The position numbers and the translations under genes were made by a program. Under the pieces are notes generated by a model, which had not been told where the DNA came from, did no database searches, and saw only the letters and a program-made list of their open reading frames with translations. A stretch of 34,963 bases of DNA from Anaeroglomus sp964550565 (GTDB lineage: Bacteria; Planctomycetota; Phycisphaerae; Sedimentisphaerales; Anaerohalosphaeraceae): NCBI GenBank assembly GCA_964550565.1, contig CAZKAI010000042.1, positions 1 through 34,963 on the forward strand, read 5' to 3'. Shown piece by piece: positions 6,451-14,101 of this stretch; position 1 is the stretch's first letter, and each line of letters begins with the position of its first letter.

Positions 6451-7821
6451 ATGAAACGGTGTCTGATGATGTTGTGTCTGAGTGTCTGTGTATCGTTTGT
6501 AAATGCCGATTGGCCCCGTATCGACGTGTGTATCCATCCTTCAAAACAGGACGCTCCCGCCATCGATAGCAATCTGGCGGTCTGGGCAGACCAGCGAAAT
6601 GGGACACTCAATACGGATATTTACGGCAGACTGCTTCCCGATGTTAACGAATTGGCGATTTGTAAGGCCTCCGGGCACCAGACCCAGCCTGCCGTCAGCG
6701 GCCAGCGGATTGTCTGGCGGGACAAGCGAAATGGTAATCAGGATATTTATCTTTTTGATATGACCGCAAACAGCGAAATCCCCATCTGTACCGATTCGAC
6801 CAACCAGGAAAACCCCGACATCAGCGGCAGCATTATCGTCTGGGAAGACTATCGCGGCGGCAATATGGATATCTATGGATATAATCTTGATACAATGACC
6901 GAATTTCCAATCTGTACCGATCCCGCTCTTCAGTATCAGCCTGCCGTCTCAGGGCATATCGTGGTCTGGACTGACCAGCGGAACGGCAGCACGGATATTT
7001 ATGGATACAATCTGCTGACTCAGCAGGAGTTTGTGATTTGTTCCGATGCAGCCAATCAGTCCTACCCGGATATCAGCGGTGCGATTGTTGTCTGGCAGGA
7101 TGAACGGAATCAGGCCGTGTCTGGCCGGGATATCTATGGTTTTGATCTGTCCGGTTCCGGTGAATTTGCAGTCTGTACGGATTCGGAGTATCAGAATTAC
7201 CCGGTGATTTGCGGGGATTATGTTGTCTGGCGTGACTATCGCAATACCACCGCCACCGGATATGACATCTATGGTCTCAATCTCAAAACGCAGACGCTCA
7301 TGCAAGTCTGCACGGCTGGCGGGGACCAGACTTTTCCTGCAATCTCGTCGCAGTATGCCGTCTGGCAGCATGGCGAAGATATTGTCGGTGCCCAACTGCC
7401 GATTCATTCCACAGTGACTGTACTCTATCCCAACGGCGGCCAGATGTTTTTGGCCGGTTCCTTACAGACGGTTCAATGGCAGACCGGCGGGGATCCGATT
7501 GATGAAGTTCGAATTGATTTTTACGCCGACAACGGCCAGGGTTGGCTGATACTGTCAGATGCTGTCGCCAACACCGGCACTTCTCAGATTGCACTGCCGT
7601 CGGGGATTCATTCTCAGCAATGTATACTTCGAGTGCGTTCAACGGCCAATCTGGATGTCAGTGACACCAGCGATGCCGTCTTTACAGTCTTTGAATGCAA
7701 CCAAGCTTTGACGGCGGACCTGACCGGCGATTGTTTTGTGAATCTGGCCGATTTTGCCGTCCTGGCCGACCAATGGCTGGCCTGCGGCAATCCCTATGAT
7801 TCTGATTGGTGCCAACAGTAG
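6451..7821 (+). CDS. Secreted TolB-like beta-propeller protein with C-terminal dockerin-like motif
   Basis: 456 residues. A Sec signal peptide covers 1-19 (MKRCLMMLCLSVCVSFVNA, likely cleaved before DWP). Residues 40-316 hold six full repeats plus a partial seventh of about 42 residues, each with the pattern VVWxDxRNGxxDIYGYNLxTxxExxICTDxxxQxxPxISG, as in TolB/WD40-like propellers. Residues 320-415 look like an Ig-like Ser/Thr-rich surface domain (LYPNGGQ..., QWQTGG). Residues 422-446 (ADLTGDCFVNLADFAVLADQWL) are a dockerin/EF-hand-like calcium loop typical of Phycisphaerae secreted proteins. No catalytic site is visible; a binding or scaffolding role at the cell surface is likely. It is preceded by a possible structured leader and interrupts the sugar-nucleotide genes, which suggests a role with the polymer rather than in its synthesis. 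Not a recognised named gene. Confidence 0.85.
   Translation: MKRCLMMLCLSVCVSFVNADWPRIDVCIHPSKQDAPAIDSNLAVWADQRNGTLNTDIYGRLLPDVNELAICKASGHQTQPAVSGQRIVWRDKRNGNQDIYLFDMTANSEIPICTDSTNQENPDISGSIIVWEDYRGGNMDIYGYNLDTMTEFPICTDPALQYQPAVSGHIVVWTDQRNGSTDIYGYNLLTQQEFVICSDAANQSYPDISGAIVVWQDERNQAVSGRDIYGFDLSGSGEFAVCTDSEYQNYPVICGDYVVWRDYRNTTATGYDIYGLNLKTQTLMQVCTAGGDQTFPAISSQYAVWQHGEDIVGAQLPIHSTVTVLYPNGGQMFLAGSLQTVQWQTGGDPIDEVRIDFYADNGQGWLILSDAVANTGTSQIALPSGIHSQQCILRVRSTANLDVSDTSDAVFTVFECNQALTADLTGDCFVNLADFAVLADQWLACGNPYDSDWCQQ
6568..7398 (+). repeat. Coding repeats of the propeller domain
   Basis: Six tandem blade units of about 120-130 bp plus a partial one encode VVWxDxRN...DIYGYNL...ICTD...Q..P.ISG. The units differ clearly at DNA level, so the array is old rather than recently expanded. 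Confidence 0.75.
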
Positions 7822-7847
7822 CATGGATCGCAAGCGACGTGATTGTA

Positions 7848-7965
7848 TTTGAAAATCCCCATGGAGCTCATGAAGACAGTGAAGAAGTCAAATAAATCTC
7901 TCTTGCTGTACTTCATGTCCTTCATGGTGAGAAAACCAATAACCAATAACTAACAACCAACGACT
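7848..7965. repeat. Phrase-like intergenic tract before the epimerase gene
   Basis: Contains CTTCATGTCCTTCATGGTG (7911-7929; compare CTTCATGTTCTTTATGGCA at 31438-31456), then ACCAATAACCAATAACTAAC and ACAACCAACGACT running straight into the ATG at 7966. No ribosome binding site is visible. Confidence 0.55.
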
Positions 7966-8892
7966 ATGAAAATCCTCGTTACCGGTGGTGCCGGCTTCAT
8001 TGGAAGCCACATTGTTGAACATTTTCAGGGCCAGGCGGATGTGGTCGTTCTTGATAATTTCCGCTCCGGCTTCAGAAAAAATCTGGATGGCCTGCAGTGC
8101 CGTCTGATTGAAGGCTCAATAACCGACCCCGCTGCCGTTCGCGAGGCTGTTCAGGGTGTGGATTATATCTTCCATCTGGCCGCGATGATCAGCGTCCCTG
8201 AATCCATGACCAAGCCCCGCGAGTGTGTCGAGATCAATACGCAGGGCACATTGATTGTGTTGGAAGAAGCCGCCCGTGCAGGCGTAAAGAAGCTGTGCCT
8301 GAGTTCTTCCGCTGCCATCTACGGTGATAATCCCAGGCTGCCCAAGACCGAAGATATGCTCCCCGAGCCGAAAAGCCCCTACGCCGTCACCAAGCTCGAT
8401 GGCGAATACTACTGCCGGATGTTCCATGATGAAGGCTGGCTCAAGACCGCCTGCATGCGGTATTTCAATGTTTTTGGCCCGCGTCAGGACCCTAAAAGCC
8501 AGTATGCCGCGGCGGTCCCGATATTTATCGATAAAGCGGTCCGGAATGACCCGATTACCATCTTCGGCGATGGCCTCCAGACCCGGGATTTCGTCTTTGT
8601 CAAAGATGTCGTCGCGGCCAATGTCTTTCTGGCGACCCGGCCGGACTTGACTGGCGTATATAATGTGGCTTGCGGCGGGACCATCACGATTAAGGAATTA
8701 GCCGAAAAGATTGTCGTACTGACCGACAGTCGTTCCCAAATCCGCTTCGCAGCCGAGCGTGCAGGTGACATTAAACATTCAAAAGCGGATGTGACAAAGA
8801 TAAAATCAGCCGGCTTTATCCCAATGAATCAATTTGAAGATGGACTAAGTCAGACAATTGAGTTTTTTAAGCCAAAGCCGCATCAAGATTAA
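7966..8892 (+). CDS. NAD-dependent UDP-sugar 4-epimerase/dehydratase (extended SDR)
   Basis: 308 residues. The NAD loop TGGAGFIGSH is at residues 6-15. The acidic residue ending beta-2 is in VVLDNFRSG, which favours NAD. SSSAAIYGD contains the catalytic Ser, and the YAVTKLDGEYY segment the Tyr-x-x-x-Lys pair. PISVPESM/NVFGPRQDP-type segments are those of UDP-glucose/UDP-GlcNAc 4-epimerases (GalE, WbpP, Gne group). It probably makes a galacto-configured sugar nucleotide, such as UDP-Gal(NAc) or its uronic acid form, for the polymer. The substrate cannot be decided from sequence by eye. It starts immediately after a phrase-like tract with no Shine-Dalgarno sequence. A dehydratase or decarboxylase of the same superfamily is less likely. 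Confidence 0.88.
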   Translation: MKILVTGGAGFIGSHIVEHFQGQADVVVLDNFRSGFRKNLDGLQCRLIEGSITDPAAVREAVQGVDYIFHLAAMISVPESMTKPRECVEINTQGTLIVLEEAARAGVKKLCLSSSAAIYGDNPRLPKTEDMLPEPKSPYAVTKLDGEYYCRMFHDEGWLKTACMRYFNVFGPRQDPKSQYAAAVPIFIDKAVRNDPITIFGDGLQTRDFVFVKDVVAANVFLATRPDLTGVYNVACGGTITIKELAEKIVVLTDSRSQIRFAAERAGDIKHSKADVTKIKSAGFIPMNQFEDGLSQTIEFFKPKPHQD

Positions 8893-8991
8893 CAATATGG
8901 GGATAGTGAACATCTTGTTATTTATTTCTTATAATTTAAAAAAGAGTCTAAATAGAACTAAAATCAAGGAATAAATACAAGGTTTAAAACA

Positions 8992-10977
8992 ATGAATCAT
9001 AAAACCTTCAATGTTGCCGCCGTATCAGTACTAGTTGTATCCACAGTGTTTCTTGGCGCGGTGGTCTTTTGGCCGGATTCGCCCAATAGCGTTGATGCGG
9101 GCACAGCGGTTCAGCCTGCTGCAATGCCTTCTGCTCCAGCTCAGCCTGTCAGTCCTGCTCAGCCGGCCGTTTTGGCACAGACCGATAATCCCAATGAGAT
9201 GGATCAAGTACAGGACGCGGTTGCGTTTGCGGAGGATTACGCGGCACTGAATACACTCAACGAGTTTCCTGTCATCGAAATCAGCTCGTCCGATTCCGGC
9301 AGTTCATCCAATTATGCATCTTCGCAGAGCTCAATAGGCGATTCGTTCAGTCCATTTTCATTTGACATCTCAACTCTATCTGCAAACAGCGGCTCATCCG
9401 ATTCTTCCGGCTCAACCAGCTCGCTGCCCTCAGGCGGACTGTCCGGCGGTACCTCTTCGGGCGGTTCCTCATCCGGCGAATCCTCGGAAGGTAACACAAC
9501 TCAGCCTGCGGACAGTACCACCAATACCCAGACGGATATACCCACGGTTAATCCCGGCGGTGGCGGGGGCGGTGGCGGGGTACCTGGCACTGGTTATGAA
9601 CTTACGAGCCCGGCTACAGCTCCTATCATGCATGAAGAGTACTTCGATGGAGAACGAGAAATATTTGGTTATTCTCCACTTTTTCAGCCTGGTGTTGTTG
9701 TATTTGACTCAGCAAACCGGCCAACGATACGTTCTGGACAAGTTTTGCAAACACTACGAAGCGGAGTATGGTCAGAATTTAATTGGTATAATAAGGCCGA
9801 GTATTCGGGAGCTGTTACAGGGCCTTTTGTAGATGAACGTGTCGTATTCGACAAAGAAGGCAGTGCATACACATTAGTTACTGGCGGAAGTTCTCAGTCC
9901 GGCAAAACAGTGTATTTGCTCTTTTCGCCTGACTATTCTTCGAATCCTCAAACAGCAACATGGATAAGATATAAAATTGCTACCGACAAAGTAGCAAGAC
10001 TGGAATTCAATGACACGTGGAATCTGAAAAACTATCCTCCTGCCATACTTCTTTATGAGGTGAAGAATGATACAGACATTTTACAATTTGGTTTAATCGT
10101 TCCGAAAAAAATATACAATACGCTTACTTTTAGCGATTTCATACCGATCAGCACAACATCGGTGTTTAACCTTCAGGCTGGCGGTGCAGGGAACTCGGTT
10201 GTATCAGTCGGAAATAAGATACATGTAGTTTATCCTGAGCAGGGGGAAAATACTCCTCAATATGCTCGCACGTACGATCGAACCCAAAATACCCTTTCAA
10301 ATCCTGTTTTGATTGGCTATGGTTATACAAATAAAGGTGGAGCATCTGATCCTCATTGTATCCCAGTGATCTCGGCAGACAGCCAGGGATATTTACATGT
10401 AATCACAGGCGCTCACAATTCCAAAATAACTTATACGAAATCAATGGCGGCCAATAGTACTCAGAATGGATGGTCTGCGCCTTACAACATCGGGGACGAC
10501 TTTGATGCCGGATATGTTGACTATTATACCTATGTTGCTTTGGTTTGTGATCAAGACGATACCCTTCACATCGTAACGCGTTATTATGGTGAGGGGGGAG
10601 TGGGAGGCACTTACTATACGGGGAAATACAGCCTTGCTTATATTAACAAGGTAAAGAATGAAAACTGGAGTAATCCGAAGTTTCTCATTGTACCGTTCCA
10701 TAATGCTTATAGTCATTATTACCATAAGCTTAATATAGATCGCCAAGGACGGCTTTTTGTGAATTACTGGTACTATGCGGATAATTTTACACCTGAAGAA
10801 GTAATGGCTTACAGAGCAAAATGGCCCAGCGAAAGGATTGTGCCTAGAAGTGATTTTGTCGGTGGAAGGCGTTATTATCAGGGTCAGACATGGCATGATC
10901 CAGTTATATTGATGTCGGATGATGGTGGGGCGTTGTGGCGTATTGCTGTGACACAAGACTTTGATGAGAATTTGTGA
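8992..10977 (+). CDS. Membrane-anchored BNR-type propeller protein with long Ser/Gly linker
   Basis: 661 residues. One N-terminal membrane segment (about 7-27, VAAVSVLVVSTVFLGAVVF) acts as signal anchor. It is followed by a Pro/Ala-rich stretch (36-63), an acidic segment, a Ser/Gly/Thr-rich linker (98-186) and eight consecutive Gly at 189-196. Residues 205-661 form a folded domain with blade-like repeats such as SADSQGYLHVITGAHNSKI, CDQDDTLHIVTRYY, IDRQGRLFVNYWYY and LMSDDGGALWRIA. This resembles the BNR_4 sialidase-like propeller family, some members of which are polysaccharide lyases. That family placement is from pattern recognition only. The DNA of the folded domain (from about 9600) is clearly AT-richer than that of the linker. 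A terminator follows. It may bind or trim the surface polymer. Confidence 0.75.
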   Translation: MNHKTFNVAAVSVLVVSTVFLGAVVFWPDSPNSVDAGTAVQPAAMPSAPAQPVSPAQPAVLAQTDNPNEMDQVQDAVAFAEDYAALNTLNEFPVIEISSSDSGSSSNYASSQSSIGDSFSPFSFDISTLSANSGSSDSSGSTSSLPSGGLSGGTSSGGSSSGESSEGNTTQPADSTTNTQTDIPTVNPGGGGGGGGVPGTGYELTSPATAPIMHEEYFDGEREIFGYSPLFQPGVVVFDSANRPTIRSGQVLQTLRSGVWSEFNWYNKAEYSGAVTGPFVDERVVFDKEGSAYTLVTGGSSQSGKTVYLLFSPDYSSNPQTATWIRYKIATDKVARLEFNDTWNLKNYPPAILLYEVKNDTDILQFGLIVPKKIYNTLTFSDFIPISTTSVFNLQAGGAGNSVVSVGNKIHVVYPEQGENTPQYARTYDRTQNTLSNPVLIGYGYTNKGGASDPHCIPVISADSQGYLHVITGAHNSKITYTKSMAANSTQNGWSAPYNIGDDFDAGYVDYYTYVALVCDQDDTLHIVTRYYGEGGVGGTYYTGKYSLAYINKVKNENWSNPKFLIVPFHNAYSHYYHKLNIDRQGRLFVNYWYYADNFTPEEVMAYRAKWPSERIVPRSDFVGGRRYYQGQTWHDPVILMSDDGGALWRIAVTQDFDENL

Positions 10978-11045
10978 TTAAAGATCAGGGAGTCATTTAA
11001 TAATTCATACGGAGGGCAAATGAATTCCTTGCCCGATGGACTTTG

Positions 11046-11091
11046 GCCAAATGAGCTTTATTATTCCAATAGAGCTCATTTGGCTTTGTTT
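11046..11091 (+). terminator. Strong intrinsic terminator
   Basis: GCCAAATGAGCT (11046-11057) pairs perfectly with AGCTCATTTGGC (11073-11084). The stem can extend inward by one G-U and four A-U pairs to a 5-nt loop (11063-11067), followed by TTTGTTT. It ends the transcription unit of the BNR gene about 70 nt after its stop, so wzy probably has its own promoter in 11092-11259, though none is obvious. Confidence 0.7.
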
Positions 11092-11259
11092 GCCAGAATA
11101 CAAAAAATTATCTTTGCTGCTCCATAGCGTTTTTTAAAGCCATCCATCATCAGCCGCAGGTACCAAGTTGTTTTGAGGAGAACGCAGCTTATACAATGTT
11201 TCTTGGCTGGGCTGCCTGGTCATTATATTTTTGGATAAGGAATAACAGGAGATCCTACA

Positions 11260-12690
11260 ATGATTTGCATTTTACTTTTACTTTTTCTTTTATCTTTTGG
11301 TACACTGGTCTTCCAGACGGGTGTAATGTCGGCCTTTTTGATATTTACAGCATTCATCGTTTCTCTTTTTGGGTCCCTAATTCTTATAAAGCGACAACAA
11401 TATATCAGTTTTTTGTTTGTTGGGGCCTTTCTTGCAATGTATTTTGCAAACCCCTTTTTAGTCAGCCTGGGAGTATTTCCTCTTGAATCCTCGACAAGCC
11501 TGAGCATGTATGCATTATCCAATTTCTTGCTTATTGTTGGCCTGGGGCTGTTTTTTCTGGGGACAACAATTACGCGATCAAAAGCATGGGCAGTGCCCAA
11601 CTTTAGAATATATTTTGACAGAAAGCGCATTAATGCAATCTTGCGAATACTGTTTCTGCTTGCTTTTGCCGGATTGTGCATCGTTTTTGTTTTTGGCGGC
11701 GGGCTTTCACTGCTTCAGGCTACGAGAGCTGAACTTGCGGCACAGCAAATGACGTTTGCCGGAATGATACGTCTTATTTGCATTTATATGTTTTTCCCGT
11801 TATTGGTTGCAGCGCCCCTGTTAATCACACAGATGTCCAAGCCGATGCAAGTCGTCCCCTGGATCATTTTAGGTGCACTGCTTATCGTGCACTTTCTTGT
11901 GTTCAGAGCCAGAACGCAATTTGTTACTGTTTTAGCATCCACTGCAATTAGTGTGTTGTTAAAAAATCGAATTATATTTGTGTATGGTCAATCGGCACAT
12001 ATTGTATTTCGGACTATCCGGGATTATTTTGCAATTGGGACCCTGCTGATGGGTATTTTTGTTGGAGGGATTGTAATCACCTTTGTACGAGGGGCAATCG
12101 GTGTTGGTCGGGTTGAATTAGGTCATGAATTTGTCAAGATCTGGCTTGAGAAGAGTTTTGATGGCGGTGACTTTGGTTATCAAAAAATTCAACGCGCCGC
12201 TTACACCCTGTTTCCCAGTCAGCATCCATTTCTGTTGGGGCAGACTTATTACCGTATTTTATTAATCCCGATTCCCAGATTTATTATGCCAAACAAGCCT
12301 CTCAATGAGCAGCGCGTCTTCTGTTCTGTAATCGATCCTGTAATGTATGAGACAGGGGGGACTATCCCTGCAGGTATTTTGGGGGATTTATATGTGAATT
12401 TCGGTCATTTTGGCATTGTTGGGATGTTTCTTTATGGAATGCTTCTGGGACGCGAGAGGTATTACCGTTTATGGCATTGGCTGATGCTGGCTGGATCAAT
12501 GACCTGGTTGTTCCATTTTGTCCGAGGTGCTTTTACCAATCCACTTGTAACCTTTTTCGTCTATATGTTTATTGCTATTATAGTTGAAAGGATTCTTGCT
12601 CCTGATTATGCAGCGGAGGATTATGAAACGCTCGGAGACGTATCATATGAGGAACAGGGGCTTGGTTCAGAAGATATGATTGCTTCATGA
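11260..12690 (+). CDS. wzy: O-antigen/capsule repeat-unit polymerase (Wzy-like)
   Basis: Integral membrane protein of 476 residues with about 11-13 hydrophobic segments. It is predicted to join lipid-linked repeat units in the periplasm. Wzy proteins share little sequence, but the C-terminal third has the pattern of the oligosaccharide repeat unit polymerase family: IPRFIMPNKPLNEQ, then GGTIPAGILGDLYVNFGHFG and a GMFLYGMLLGR helix. A central loop rich in charged residues (about 280-330) is where these enzymes carry their periplasmic loop. AGGAGA at 11247-11252 lies 7 nt before the ATG. The last four bases overlap the start of the flippase gene (ATGA), indicating translational coupling. AT-rich compared with the sugar-nucleotide genes, as usual for polymer-specific genes. 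Confidence 0.85.
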   Translation: MICILLLLFLLSFGTLVFQTGVMSAFLIFTAFIVSLFGSLILIKRQQYISFLFVGAFLAMYFANPFLVSLGVFPLESSTSLSMYALSNFLLIVGLGLFFLGTTITRSKAWAVPNFRIYFDRKRINAILRILFLLAFAGLCIVFVFGGGLSLLQATRAELAAQQMTFAGMIRLICIYMFFPLLVAAPLLITQMSKPMQVVPWIILGALLIVHFLVFRARTQFVTVLASTAISVLLKNRIIFVYGQSAHIVFRTIRDYFAIGTLLMGIFVGGIVITFVRGAIGVGRVELGHEFVKIWLEKSFDGGDFGYQKIQRAAYTLFPSQHPFLLGQTYYRILLIPIPRFIMPNKPLNEQRVFCSVIDPVMYETGGTIPAGILGDLYVNFGHFGIVGMFLYGMLLGRERYYRLWHWLMLAGSMTWLFHFVRGAFTNPLVTFFVYMFIAIIVERILAPDYAAEDYETLGDVSYEEQGLGSEDMIAS

Positions 12691-13961
12691 AGAATTTGCG
12701 ACGCAACACAAATTATGTTTTCTGGTCATTTGTAGAACAGGCGTCTGTGATGGCGATACCGCGGCTGATTCTCTGGCCGCTGGCCGCCTATGTCGTTGGG
12801 AAAGAGGCGTTCGGGATTTTTGTGTTTTCTCTTGCGATTACCTCTATTATTGGGGTGCAGCCCGGGAACGGTCTTGCGACAGGCTTGCTTCGCCATCTTT
12901 CTGATTACGACAGCGAGGGACAAAAACAATTCTGTGGAAATGCGCTGCGATTATGTCATCTTGCAATGGTCATCGTTATTGCAGCAGGTATTTTGAGTTT
13001 TATTGTTCTGGGTGGCATGAATCTTGTCTCATCGCGTGTGCTGTATTGCCTGATCCCCCTGACGCTTTCCCTGTATCCGGAAAATCAAACGCATCTGCTG
13101 CTTACGGAGAGCCGTTTTTATCGTCAGTTCAGAACCCGGGCGCTATGGTTCACCCTCAGGTCTTTTCTTAACCTGGCAGGCGGTTATGCAGGTGCCAAGC
13201 TGGCGGGATTAATTGGCTTGGTTTGGGGATTTACTATAGGAAATGCACTTGTTTACGGGGTTCTTCGTTTTCTTTATCGTGAACAATTCAGGGTGTCTTA
13301 TGATATAGAGATGGGAGGGGTCTTAAAGAAAATCTGGGTGCAAATTACAATTGCCGGAGTAATTGCTTTTGCTGGACCCTATCTGAATCGCATAGTGCTT
13401 GGCGGTATGCATGGCTTCAATGATACTGCGGACCTGGTTGCGGCGACCGGGGTAACATTTATATTTTTATCGCCTATTACGTGTATCAGTGCTTTACTGT
13501 TAAGTGTGATCTCTCGTTATAATTCAATAAGAGATTTGTCACAGTCGGCACGAGTGCAATTGCTGTGCATTTCTTTTTTGGGAGTTATTGTCTGTCCTCT
13601 TGGGCTAAGACTCTTTGCTTCGCATATTATAGGGGCGCTATACCCCGGCTTTGGAGAGGAGTCGGTTCGGCTGCTGAAAATTCTTGTCTGGATGGTGATG
13701 TCTGAAACGGTAGTATGCTTGTGTCGACCTTTTGTGATGAAGTTTGGATCTGTCCGGCTCATACCACTCATAAATATCGCCAGCCTGGCAACAACATTGA
13801 TTCCCGCACTCTGTTTAATACCTTTTTACAAGGCAGTAGGAGCGGCCTGGGCCATTGTGATAGGAAGTGTGACTACTGGAATTCTTTGGTTAATAGCGAC
13901 GGCATGGATATATCTACGATACGCCAAAGCCACAAAAAACTCGGCAACGGTCGCTAAATAG
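12687..13961 (+). CDS. wzx: Lipid-linked oligosaccharide flippase (Wzx-like, MOP superfamily)
   Basis: 424 residues with about 12 hydrophobic segments and short loops. Predicted to move the undecaprenyl-linked repeat unit across the inner membrane. The N-terminal NYVFWSFVEQASVMAIPRL segment and the early GKEAFGIFVFSLAI helix are typical of the polysaccharide transporter (MOP) family, which opens with a hydrophobic helix followed by a G-x-x-x-F/Y-G motif. The ATG sits in an ATGA overlap with wzy. Together with wzy and the PglC-type initiator at 28250 it places the locus in the Wzx/Wzy-dependent class. A generic multidrug exporter of the same superfamily is unlikely in this context. Confidence 0.87.
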   Translation: MKNLRRNTNYVFWSFVEQASVMAIPRLILWPLAAYVVGKEAFGIFVFSLAITSIIGVQPGNGLATGLLRHLSDYDSEGQKQFCGNALRLCHLAMVIVIAAGILSFIVLGGMNLVSSRVLYCLIPLTLSLYPENQTHLLLTESRFYRQFRTRALWFTLRSFLNLAGGYAGAKLAGLIGLVWGFTIGNALVYGVLRFLYREQFRVSYDIEMGGVLKKIWVQITIAGVIAFAGPYLNRIVLGGMHGFNDTADLVAATGVTFIFLSPITCISALLLSVISRYNSIRDLSQSARVQLLCISFLGVIVCPLGLRLFASHIIGALYPGFGEESVRLLKILVWMVMSETVVCLCRPFVMKFGSVRLIPLINIASLATTLIPALCLIPFYKAVGAAWAIVIGSVTTGILWLIATAWIYLRYAKATKNSATVAK

Positions 13962-14101
13962 GATATAGTATTTTCGCGTTAGGTGGGGGGGCGGCATTTT
14001 GTAATCTGCGGGATTGGCTTGTTTTTCTGTGCTTAAAAAGATTTTTAAGTTTATAAAGTGGGCCATAATCTATTTCTAAAAATGAGGCTGAGGTTGTTAA
14101 A

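Noticed and set aside
8907..8935. Sigma-70-like promoter with TATAAT at 8930 before the BNR gene
   Set aside because: No -35-like hexamer at suitable distance (TTGTTA is only 9 nt away), and the region is A/T-rich, so the match is uninformative.
11196..11486. 96-codon frame overlapping the start of wzy in another frame
   Set aside because: It overlaps wzy by more than 200 bases. The wzy frame has a well-placed ribosome binding site and membrane-protein continuity.
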